Shown in pieces: positions 1 to 10,024 of a stretch of 15,241 nucleotides of DNA. The stretch is taken from the NCBI GenBank assembly GCA_034696485.1, contig JAQIWT010000773.1:1-15241 (forward strand), written 5' to 3'. The stretch's first letter is position 1. Every line of letters starts with the position of its first letter. Both the position numbers and the translations under genes were made by a program. The notes below the pieces were generated by a model that saw only the letters and a program-made list of their open reading frames with translations, did not search any database and was not told the DNA's origin. The stretch is from Isohypsibius dastychi (Eukaryota > Tardigrada > Eutardigrada > Parachela > Isohypsibiidae).

Positions 1-570
1 GCAGCAGTGACCATTCTGTATTCTCCCGGGAAAGAATGAGAGGGCCGTCGTCATGTCACCTCAGGCAATCTCATAACCAATCTAAATTTCTGAATATTAC
101 GATCTCGATTCAGCTACAGCCGTACGTCAGAGTATTTCGCCTAAAAATAATCGAAGAGAAAAACGGTGTTGATATAGTTATCTAATTACTGCAAAATTGC
201 CGTACTGTAAGCTATCCACAAGCTATCATCCAGTAGATTACTAAATGGAGTGTGGTCCAGCGTCGTGTGTGAAAACTTTTTACCTTTAATGTTCGTCTCG
301 AAAGAGTGCCATGCTCAACGACCGCCGGATTCCGCGGGATGTAAATGAGATGAAAAAGTACTAGTATACAGGTGGTCTTGATCAAAATAAGCAAAGCGTG
401 ACCTTTTTTCGATATTCAGCGCGACTCCGAGTAAGCTTCGCCAATATCGCCCCGTGAAAATGCAATCAGAGGGCTTTTCGCATCATCCGTCGACTGGAGA
501 GACCTTCGACATCGTGCAGCGCAAAGCAATGTGTATTTGTATTTCACATCAAAAGAAATTGTTTTCATTA
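1..570. other. Downstream flank of the convertase gene, no gene seen
   Basis: Contains only short open frames without recognisable motifs or splice partners. The 60-codon minus-strand frame at 212-394 looks like chance. Confidence 0.5.
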
Positions 571-575
571 ACAGT

Positions 576-581
576 TTTATT
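576..581 (-). promoter_or_regulatory. Candidate polyadenylation signal AATAAA for the convertase gene
   Basis: This is the first AATAAA on the minus strand after the stop codon at 990-992; it would give a 3' UTR of about 410-430 nt. No ATTAAA or AATAAA occurs between it and the stop on that strand. Only the hexamer supports it. Confidence 0.4.
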
Positions 582-989
582 TCTGTCACTGTGCTTACAG
601 AAGTAGATGCGCTGCATTCATTAATTTTTACTAAATTATATGAGTTTTAGTTTTGCTAAAATCATGAAAAAAATAAAACCAACAAAAATCTCACCGGTAA
701 ATGCATTGCATGCATGAGAAAACAAGAATATGTCGATAAGCTCGTTACGAGGGAATGTAATTAAAAACAATAAAAAGTGTCGCGCCAAAAGTGGTCACAT
801 AGCTACAGATATAACCTCATCGTAAGGGAATACTAAAAAAGAGAATCTATCACAAAATGCTGCTGAATCCGAAAACTGGCCGATCGCTGGTGAGCCTCTT
901 GGGAGGCGCTTTTGTTCCTTTGGTCCTTGGGGCATCCGAGGGGTCTGGAACGTGGGACTTCTTTCATAGAATCATAGTCTGTCGACTTG

Positions 990-1180
990 TCATCTAAGAG
1001 AACCGAAAAACAAGCAAAACACTTTGGAGGAGAACAGCGCCATCATGACGGCCATCCACCTCGCCGAGGTACGGCACGAGCTAGAGATAGATGGAGCTTG
1101 CGGCCTAATGAGTGGTCTATCTGGCGGTTTTATAAACGCTGTGTGGACCGAGACTGGAGATTCCCACTTTTTCGGCAAGA
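990..1180 (-). other. Convertase last exon with candidate C-terminal membrane segment
   Basis: Residues 653-715. The exon follows a TTTTTTTTGCAG acceptor (AG at 1181-1182) and joins in phase 1 to exon 16. It starts with another ESPV motif and a Pro/Ser-rich stretch, and ends in a hydrophobic segment ([19 protein letters not shown], 694-712) with only SLR after it. That fits a membrane anchor with almost no cytoplasmic tail, but Lys705 inside the segment weakens the call. A second acceptor (AG at 1249-1250) gives a different C-terminus (see findings). Further downstream exons cannot be excluded. Confidence 0.55.
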
Positions 1181-4100
1181 CTGCAAAAAAAATGTCGTTG
1201 ACAAAACAAAACACGACTGAGCAGCACATATCCATAAAAAAGCACTGCGGGAAAAAGGTTAATAAAACTTCTAACAAGTCTCTTCGTGCAAATCAGAAAG
1301 CCGGCGTACCTGGCAGATCACTCGCCGGGCGAAACGTTTCGGTGAAATTTGTAACTGGAGATTCGCTGCTTGTGGGTTCTTCTGGTTGACTAGAGACAGG
1401 AGATTCCTGACTGCTTTTTCTAGCTCTGACAATGGCGTCATATTCCGGCTCTTCTTCCGTTCCATACATTATCAAGCTCCATTCATATAGATTCCCCCAA
1501 CCTACACAGCATGGTATTACAAACAAGTTCAATCTCAACAGAAAAGATATCGAATTAATGTCTACCATTATTTTTCACTTCCAAAGTCCAGTTTCCGTAG
1601 GAGATTTCGCCCCAGTTGAAGACCGACATAAAAGGCCATTGGTGGAAGCCTTGACGACTGTTGTCGCGTGGTCTGGGTTGAAGCAGAGAGGATCTTGTTC
1701 CTACGATGGTTTCGAATGGTAACTTGAAAATAGAATTCAAAATCTTGTTTTAAATTACCTTGAGGTGACGTCAAGTAAATCTCAACATCTCCACGTTTAG
1801 CGGCAGAGAGTGTAACTTGAGCCTGGACATGCTCGAGGTATTTGACGTGGAGTGGAGTGTCCTTACATCCCTCCGTTGAAAGCGTTAGAATCAAGCTTCC
1901 TTGACCACGAGGAGGTATTTTCCTAAAACACGAACAATTCATTATTATTCCACATTCCAGTACGGTAAGTTAAATATAAATTACAGACGACACACTGCTC
2001 TACATAGGCGAACAAAGTTCAATAATGAGGACATCAACATCTCTATTTTCGTTTATCAATTCATGCAAACATTTGTTCTCGTCAATCTAAACACCGCCGC
2101 TGCAACAAAAGTTTACAAGGGTCGAACAAGACGTGCTCTTCCATTAGCAATAAGGTTACTCACAGGTTACGCTGGTTATGCGTTACCATACAGCGATGAT
2201 GGTCACCAACCGGAATCCATTCACGAGCCAATTGTACCTACGCAAATAAACAGTCAGGTCATTATTTTCTATTGTGAAAAATAATCTATTTCAACTACGT
2301 CAGCCAGCTGTAATCGCTTTTCCCAAAACAAATCGCCTTACCATCTGCGAAGCATCCATCAAGCCGAACCCATACGCATGGCTATGAGCCCGACCAACGC
2401 CATTTGGAACCCAATCGGCAGCCTTCAGATTAGCTTGACGTGCTGTTCTGACAACTAGATGGTCAACATCTCTCCAAGATAGTTGAGGACTGACAAGAGT
2501 AAACATTTGACGTCAGAGGATTTGTAGCATTTAGCCAAGTGGCTTACTTGGCCTCCAACGCAAGTGCGATTATCCCAGCTGCAAGAGGAGCTGACGCGGA
2601 GGTTCCTGTGTGGGTGGTGGTACATTTGCCTGAATATGATAAATTGCGACATATTCAAGTGAGACAGACTTCCGGTGTTGGCACTGACCGTGGAGGTCGG
2701 TCGTTACAATCTGCCTTTCCAAAGTGGAACCGGAAGAATAGGTCGTGGCAAGGGTCGACGAACAGTGTTCCAAATACCACGGAATATTTCCGGAATCAGT
2801 GGCCGAACTGATACTCAACGTTTGTATGCTGAAATATGAAATCAATAATCAAAATGAATCTCTCTTCATTTAGTATACACTCACCTGTTAGTGTAGCCAT
2901 CACAATTGCAATTATCACCTACAAAAAATCAACAAATTTTAAAAAAATATATTTATGAATCTGAAGTATATTTTCACCATCTCTACCGCCATTCCCAGAT
3001 GCCCAAACATAGATCGAGCCCAGCCCACCTAAACCAGAGAAATTAATTAAAGTTCCGTTGCAATCCGGAAACCAGTTTTATAAGTACCCCGTCCTTTCTG
3101 CACACCGGTAATAAATGCTCGTTTTGTCAGAAACGCCGGTCCATCAACTGTGCGCCCATCGTCGTCTAAATTTCAATTATTTTCATCCACCCAGAAACTA
3201 TAGATTTAACATGCTTACCAGGACCCCAACTGGCGCTATAGATGTCAATATGCTGCGGATTTAGACCAACTGTGGAGAACGGTACAATATAGAATCCAAA
3301 CAACCATGGCCAAGAAAAAAGCTCACCTGACTGGGCTTCTACGGCATCAGTCACATCCCCATCCAACATCCGGACCCCTGGAGAGTTATTTGTTGTTTAT
3401 TCCACGTAAACAGTCTTCTCGGAAAATAACTAAAAATACCTCCAATTCGTGCATTAAAAGCAATTCCGACGACACAATTGCTGTTGTTTGCTTGAGCGGC
3501 TACTTCGCCGGCACATCGAGTCCCATGGCGATTTGTATTACTGTGATCATATCGCGGCTGTGGATCATCATCATGCCCATTAACATCGTAACTAGCCAAG
3601 GGATCGTAGTTGACGGAGATATCAGGATGATCTTTTTCCAGTCCATCATCCAGAATTGTTACGACCACGCCTTTGCCGGTATATCCCATTTCCCAAGCCT
3701 TTTTCACGTTCATATCCAGTCCTCTGCCTCGATTCTAGAAATGGAATAGAATCTATAGGAAATATATCACGAATTTAGATTCAACTTGTGGCTTACGAGA
3801 TACCACATCTGAGGCCATTCCGGGTCATTGAAGTCTTCTGTAGCTTGGTTAGGAGAATCATGGAGAGGTCTTCCACCAAAGTCACGTTTCGTCCGTCTCT
3901 TTATTACTTGCTGTTCAGCCCAATGCACCTTCAAAGCAACAGATATCTTTCACACGAGCAAAGAAATTTGTTTCAGTTAACAAATGGGTGAAAACCTCAG
4001 AGCATTTATTTTTGTAATATACACGGCGGTCAGAAAAGATAACATAAACAAAATTCGCTATTTGAACCTGAACACAATTTTCTGTTGTTGTTTCTTTCTA

Positions 4101-6817
4101 AGCTTATTATTTCTACATGCGCCTTTTCTTGGGAATATTGCGCGATATTATGATGTACCGGATAGGTAACGTATAGAAAACGACCTAAACCCAGAAATTT
4201 CGACTTACGTTGGGTTCATCCAGCAAATCCGGATTGAGATAATCGCTGCTGCGTTTCGATCGTGTCGAAGTATTTTTGTGCGCGAGGAGATAGTAATCGT
4301 CGAATATCTGTAAACATGGAAATTTTATAGCCAAATATTATTTTAGATGGATCTGCATTCTTTCTTCGATTGTTTGTTCACTGAACATTTATTACCATAG
4401 ACCAAAATCTTTCAAGTGCCCGTCATAGTATTTCAAGACCAAATTCCATATTATAGTACTCAGAATTATGATAACAGAAGAGTGAATGAATAATAACGAT
4501 TTAATCATGAATCCCTCAAAACGTTGCATAGTTTCAGTTTAATCTATTTTCGACGCCGCGTTATCACGCTCAGTTAATTCTGATGGATCATATCAATTCA
4601 AATGAAAACAAGTCAAAAGAAAATTATCAGACGCATTTTCTTTCTCACCCTGCCAAATGAGTATCAAATCTTGTGGATTTGGACTTTTGAATCAAATATA
4701 TGCCAGAAGCTCACTGCCCTACATTCAAAAAGATAGACAAAATCAATTCCTCAACGTTCAATTGATCAGTTATTCTACCATCAGTTCAGTTGCATCTGGA
4801 GCGGTATTTCTAGACTAAATCCTTTAGGTCAAGAATGTTAATCGATGCCTCGTAGGGGAATGAAAACATCCAACAGCTTTCAAGTTTTGAAACGAATACT
4901 AGTCAAACGGATGATAATGATGGACATGGTCCATCCCCGGTCTTATCTCTTCCTCGTTATTCAAATCTGTCAAAGCCTCTTTACATGTCACACTTTAAGC
5001 CTGCGCCGTTTGCGAGCGAACAAAAGTAAAGCACTTTAAACGGCTGGCAAATTAACACGACGCAAAATAAAAACGGAGATGAGGGTCGTTGATTTCCGGG
5101 GCTGTTTCCTTCCCCGTATGGTACGCAAACATATTCTACGAATTCACTTAGCGCGCAGCTCGAGCATGAAAATTCGAACAACAAAAGAGCACAGGGTCAA
5201 TAAACACGATTTTTCGTGCGGATGCGCAATTGATGGTCCTGGCAGAACGGTAATGTCTTCTTCTGCCAAAATTCGACAATTTATGATTATTCATTCTGGT
5301 AATCCGAGAGCCAACATTATCTTTCATTCAGAAAACACGCGGCAAAAGTGACAATAATCTTTCGGAGAATCCGCTTATCTAAGCTAATTACTGACATCGC
5401 GAGCCAGTGGTATGAATTTTAAATATTGTTCGTAATTTATCTTTTCGCGACAAAAACAAAAACATCCTGCTGATAAAAATGAATATTTTGGCATTTCGGT
5501 AGATTTTGCTGATTAAGCTGGCGTCCGAAAATCGAACTAGGAGACCTCGCGTTTTTTGTTCGAATTCGGCAAAAGTTAATAGACACTTCTGACTGAGTTT
5601 TCTAATTTGCTGAATGTACAAATCAAACACTTCAGTCGTACTGAAGTGACTAGAATCGATACTTCACATTCAAAAAGAGCCGAGTAAAAAATATTTTTGT
5701 TTCCGGTCATCCAAGGGTTGAGTAGACTTTTGTCGGCAGTAACTATTCAAATCCCGTTCGGTTCAAGTGGGGTTCCCCATTGCTCATGTAGATCAGAACA
5801 GCTGAACTTCTTGGATATTACAAACGGTTATTTGATCGAACATGGGAGTATTACCAGAACCAACAACAAAAATCGAAGAGCAACCTGAGAGCAAAAAACT
5901 CGTTAAAAAAATAAAAAAAGTACTTCAAGGCATCATTAGGTCTCGCCATTTGGTCAAATTTGAATCAAGAACCATTATGAGGGTTCTAATCTAACTGAGC
6001 ACATCAATGACCGGAGGAGGTTTTGTAATTTGTCGGGTAATACACCTAACAACGAGCCACATAAAGAGACAACAAATTAAGGTGGCTGAAATGGCAACTG
6101 GAACTAGACACTTCTGTCAGATTGCTGTCTACTTTTTACTTTTCACTAAACGTAATTTTCTATCCCTAAGACAAATTACACCTTCCTCGTATTTTAGTAA
6201 ATATTCTGCCAGCAGCGCAGTATTGACGAACTTTTCCATCGTATTGTACCGTTTTGTCAAGCGATAATCCGATTAAACATGTCAAACAAATTTGCTCAAA
6301 AGAAAACTCTTATTTATCCAATTACATACCAGATTCTGTACTCACGCCAAAGCGCGTCTGACAATTTGTTTTTCGTAGCGAGTCCAAAACAAAATCGATT
6401 TCGACAATCAGTACGAAATGCGGTTCATCTTACAACACTCTCATGAAAGAACCAAATATTCAAAACAGAACCCAAACTCTTTCAACAATATCAAATTTCT
6501 CAAAAGATATTCCTGGGCATATTAAATCTTCCGTAATAATTAGTTAATCAAAAATCACGCGAAATAATAAGAGCGTCAAGACTCACCTTAGAAATATATT
6601 CAAATCCATAAGAACCGGCAACTTTTCGGGCTTCGGTTTCGCCACCGGTGATATGAACTGCCCATTGGTTAGAAAACACCGAAGTCGAAGGCTGGTTTTT
6701 TGCCAAATCCGATTCCAAGTGTAGCTTTTCATAGCGTCCTCCAATTTCGGCATAACCATATCCGGCAGGGATATTGAGTAATATTATCCCACATAGTATT
6801 ACACCATAAAAGTCCAT
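990..6817 (-). CDS. furin: Furin-like proprotein convertase (subtilisin/kexin type, S8B), 17 exons, 715 aa
   Basis: Calcium-dependent serine endoprotease of the secretory pathway that cuts precursors after R-X-K/R-R sites. Exons in coding order (high to low coordinate): 6817-6587, 4307-4209, 3928-3797, 3734-3440, 3377-3327, 3269-3219, 3165-3088, 3028-2978, 2918-2885, 2828-2689, 2629-2548, 2489-2342, 2237-2164, 1922-1759, 1700-1566, 1501-1310, 1180-990. Every junction is GT-AG, phases agree, and the sum is 2148 nt including TGA. Order: signal peptide 1-21/23, prodomain to R125, catalytic domain with D183, H224, N325 and S398, P domain about 465-603, Ser/Pro-rich tail, hydrophobic C-terminus. 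Asn at the oxyanion position argues against PC2, which has Asp there. No Cys-rich domain follows the P domain, unlike mammalian furin. ATG 6815-6817 was chosen because a signal peptide follows directly; in-frame ATGs at 6869-6871 and 6863-6865 would add 18 or 16 residues. The family call is near certain. The subtype (furin rather than another PC) and the last exon are less so. Confidence 0.95.
1310..2237 (-). other. Convertase P (Homo B) domain and Ser/Pro-rich stalk (exons 13-16)
   Basis: Residues about 465-603 form the P domain that stabilises convertases. Landmarks are LAREW (467-471), an early Cys480, LEHVQA followed by a KRGD motif (RGD at 532-534, where furin has RRGDL), [18 protein letters not shown] with an N-W-T sequon at N580, and the terminal LIMYGT (598-603). 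Residues 604-652 are rich in E, S and P, with ESPV twice and an N-F-T sequon, as expected of an exposed stalk. Confidence 0.88.
2342..3928 (-). other. Convertase primary activation site and subtilisin-like catalytic domain (exons 3-12)
   Basis: KRRTKR at 120-125 is the primary autocleavage site, equivalent to human furin R107. The triad is Asp183 (TILDDG), His224 ([10 protein letters not shown]) and Ser398 (HTGTSASAP), with oxyanion Asn325 (VWASGNGG). From recalled human furin numbering, all four residues plus the S1 and specificity residues D288 (SWGPDDDG) and D336 (CNCDGYTN) sit exactly 30 higher than in human furin. That implies no net insertion or deletion across the catalytic core. A short insertion between R125 and QMWYL explains the change of offset from 18 to 30. 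No catalytic residue is missing. Confidence 0.95.
4308..6586 (-). other. Intron 1 of the convertase gene (2279 nt)
   Basis: Bounded by donor GTGAGT (6581-6586) and acceptor TTTACAG (AG at 4308-4309), phase 0. It is many times longer than the gene's other introns, most of which are 53-64 nt. I see no nested gene; open frames inside it are 63-90 codons without motifs. It holds one perfect 9-bp-arm dyad at 5628-5648 and an A-rich tract near 5903-5922. A long first intron after the signal-peptide exon is a common place for enhancers, but nothing here proves that. Confidence 0.85.
5628..5648. repeat. Short perfect inverted repeat in convertase intron 1
   Basis: Two 9-base arms (CACTTCAGT and ACTGAAGTG) are separated by three bases. 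It could be a dyad protein-binding site or a small hairpin. No function can be assigned from sequence. Confidence 0.6.
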
Positions 6818-9113
6818 TGATAAATATCGAAGGGTACATGTTGCTGTTCCGGAGGCATCAATCATTGCCATAGAAGAGTCGAAGACGGACGGAACATTCG
6901 ATCGATATCTTCGGGAAATTAATTCGCCAAAAAATTCAGGGTAATAAATGAAGCAACTGTGACGAGCCCGCAGTCAGCAATTGCAGATAGTCCAATCCGA
7001 ACGGCGATACTTTGGCTGCTGGCTCCAACCCTGAACGAGTCACTGACTTTTCATGGGCATCGAACACACTAATAACAATTTTTCGATACGAGACTTCTCC
7101 GAACGACAGTTATGATGTCATCAGTCCTGCTTAACTGGCTTATAGCAATAAAACCGCACCACATTGCGTAGAGCGAGCTAATGTCACAAACGGCTCAAGC
7201 AGACATGAATATACAACCGGAAGTGACAAGGAGTGCGGCGGGAGTAATGCAGATTTTTCAATTTCAGCTGCCGGTAAATCCGATTTGCGGTGACAATAAG
7301 AGCTTGATCAAATGGGAAGAGTAATCGATTGGATGCGATGAGATCTCTGCACCAGCACTCCTCTCTGAAATAACTTTCCAACTCGGTTAGATACTCGTCA
7401 AGACAAATGCAGTCTTTCTAGATCAAAGCACTCAAACGCGAGTTGCTATCCACTTTTCGAGGAGGAATTGCGTCGGGATCAAACAAAATTTGTGACTCGA
7501 ATGGATTGGCATCACTTATCTGCTTTTTTGTCTCTCTTGATCAACTCGCCGGGGAAACATTTGCTGGCGTCGCGATCTTCGCTGTCGGATATAATATAAC
7601 AGACTTGGGGAGCCGACTGATTATCACAACACTGCTCCTCTAGGCGAATAGCTGAGTGTTTCCACGTGGTGGAAAAAAATTTTATCCAATACCGCAAACA
7701 CACTCAAGTCAAAATATAAACCGGCTTCTGATGACAGATGAGCCGCTCCTCAGCGAGATAGGCCACAAAATATTCCGATGTCAGTTGATTCAATTTCCAA
7801 AAGCCGATAAATTCCGAAGAGAAGAGCATCACAGGTAGTCCATAAATAACATGCTGCTTGACTTTTTCAATCTTCCGCGCTGTGTTTCTCAAATTGATAA
7901 ACTCTTATCCGAAGACGCCGTCGCAGCAGCAAGAAGATATAATCACCAAGGATATAATACGATGTTTGAGAGCGGTTTTAAAAGGCGCTGGCAGCCGCTA
8001 TCAAAGATATCAGGAATTCTGTCTAGGCGATCGTGATAAAGCGATGATAAGTCATACACACAAAGACAGTTTGCTTTCCAAATGTACCCCGATTTCTTGA
8101 TTAGGTAATGTTGGCATATGATATCCAGACGTCGGTTCCGAAAACTGTAATGGAATTTAAAGTTAAGAATAGAACAAGAAATCACACAGCTTTCCCGAAA
8201 ACACTAGAAGATTTTTGCAACCCAAAAATAAGACTCATTAACTCATTAGGAAATATGTTTTCAATTCAAAAGCGCTTCGCCTTGGGGTTATGATAAGCCT
8301 CGGAGCTTAGGTTTGACTTAATGGAATACCCGTTTCTTAGTCTTAATGTGAGCACAGTCTCAGTTTTCTTTCAAGAATTAGGCAAATCAGAACCAACCAG
8401 CTGTCTCGAAAAAAACGATAAAACGTGGATCCCTCGAAATCTGTGAGGAAACGAACCAAAACACGATTCGCTGAAGCACGATGATTATGCAACAGCAACA
8501 TCAAAGTCAAATTTGCAGTCAAAGCAATTCAAGCGATAACATCATATGGTTTTCTCGTCATGATATGGTAATTCGATTCGCTAATAGCCTTAAGTCTAGT
8601 TTAATTTCAAAGCTCAGCTAAAAGCTCAAGCTTACCTTTTTCGGTCAGCCAGTAGAAGGATGAACAAGATGAGAAAGAACTGTCAAGCTCCACACTCGAG
8701 TAATTGCAATCAGCAGGAAAAAGCTCCAAATGAAACTGAAAGTAGAAATGCTCACGCTTTTCACAACCACTTGTTCTGAATCTGAAGCTGAAGCGATGCT
8801 AATCAAAATAATAGCGGGCCAGAGTGTAGGGCCACATAGCACGCTTTAGCTGGCCTCAACCTCAACATGAATGCTCTTTCTTTTCATTCCCAATGTAAAT
8901 AGCAGCAGAAGATTCCTCCCTGCTCTTGCTTATACTGTACTTGCTTCTGGGTAAACGGCAGCAGGTGACCAACTTTCGCTTCTCACTTGTCGACAGATAT
9001 TAATCGCATGGTTGATATTCAATCTTCTTGGGGCGATGGCAGGCCAGACTAAATAGAATTTTTCAAAGAAACAAAGTTTGCGAAACACGTTTTCTCATTA
9101 ACACATTTTTGAC

Positions 9114-9140
9114 CGTCTCGGTTCGGGTGGTAACCAGACG
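9114..9140 (+). repeat. Stem-loop in the intergenic region
   Basis: CGTCT pairs with AGACG and GGTT with AACC around an 8-base loop, with one bulged C. An overlapping small stem ACGC/GCGT (9138-9153) follows. It is not a recognisable RNA family and may be chance. Confidence 0.35.
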
Positions 9141-9674
9141 CTTTGCAATGCGTGTGCCAACGACGCCCGCTTTTCATTCATGATCTTACGTTAGGTAGAG
9201 CTTACTATGCCTGCAGGTACCAATTAAACGAGGTAATTCTTGGTTGACCTTGTTTTGGTGACAATATTATTCATTAATTATTCCTTTGGTGTCATCGAAT
9301 TTCCCTAATCTTCGATGAAATTTTTGATAATTCTCAAACCAGAGGAATGCCATTATTTTGATGTTGGGCCAGAACATTCGTTCGATGACCTCTACATACC
9401 GTTTCCTCGAATAGCGTCATCTACGCTTTTGCACCATACTGACAAGCACCATATGAAACGAACCCGTTAAGAATTTATTTAATATAATTTTATTGATTTA
9501 TTTTGAAGCTATCCAGCAGCTTTTATTTTTCTGGTAATTTCCAGCCAAAGAAAGTGACCCTGTCAAAAATTCCAATAATCCAACCAAATAATCCGATGTG
9601 TCAAGTCACGGTATTGAAAAAAATTCGAACATTGTTTTGCACTTCGTCGCGTTTTACTCCGTTTGTTCTTTGGG

Positions 9675-9681
9675 TATAAAA
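9675..9681 (+). promoter_or_regulatory. Possible TATA box upstream of the INTS5-like gene
   Basis: TATAAAA lies 344 nt before the ATG at 10025. If used, it implies a 5' UTR of about 310 nt, possibly with an intron ending at the TTTGCAG at 9853-9859. Support is the motif alone. Confidence 0.25.
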
Positions 9682-10024
9682 TCGTTGAAATCGAAGTTGT
9701 TTATAAATCGACTCGCTGGTTGCTTACGATTCGAGTAGCGTATCAGGCTGTGTAACGGGTTGGTACTGTACTTCCATTTGGAAATCTGATGTCCAGAAAT
9801 TCTGAATCTGCAGTGAAGTGAATATTGCCGAAGCAAAATATCAACTTGTTTATTTGCAGGTTGTAAAAGCCTGCAGTTTGCGTCCTTCCCCGTTTATTTA
9901 TTTGGGTCCCAGTTCTGTGTCTGTGCGCAAATTTGGGGAAGTTATCAATAACCCGTCGAATCGACATTGTTGTGTTGTGGTTTTTCGGAGTTGATTTGTG
10001 AGACCGTCCGTGACCACAATCATC

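Larger units (their letters stand above)
4209..6817 (-). other. Convertase signal peptide and first part of the prodomain (exons 1-2)
   Basis: Residues 1-110. A hydrophobic core at residues 3-18 ([16 protein letters not shown]) is followed by small residues, which fits signal-peptidase cleavage near 21-23. The prodomain starts at [13 protein letters not shown] (47-59), matching the furin intramolecular chaperone. IFDDYY (78-83) leads to His87, which aligns with the furin pH-sensor His69. RSKR at 93-96 sits where furin has its internal, second cleavage site (Arg75 in human furin). The prodomain continues into exon 3, to R125. Confidence 0.9.
6818..10024. other. Intergenic region between the divergent convertase and INTS5-like genes (3.2 kb)
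   Basis: The convertase reads leftward and the INTS5-like gene rightward, so this interval holds both promoters and 5' UTRs. Open frames here are at most about 80 codons, overlap on both strands and show no family motif. Visible items are two in-frame upstream ATGs for the convertase (6863-6871), a hairpin at 9114-9140, a TATAAAA at 9675-9681 and an acceptor-like TATTTGCAG ending at 9859. No tRNA, rRNA or snRNA signature was recognised. Confidence 0.6.

Noticed and set aside
1766-1773. TGACGTCA (CRE-like palindrome), also at 2508-2515
   Set aside because: The first is inside convertase exon 14 and the second in a 58-nt intron. An 8-base site is too weak a signal in either place to call regulatory.
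5520-5570. tRNA-like B-box fragment (TTCGA core) in intron 1
   Set aside because: No matching A box, no acceptor stem and no cloverleaf could be drawn around it.
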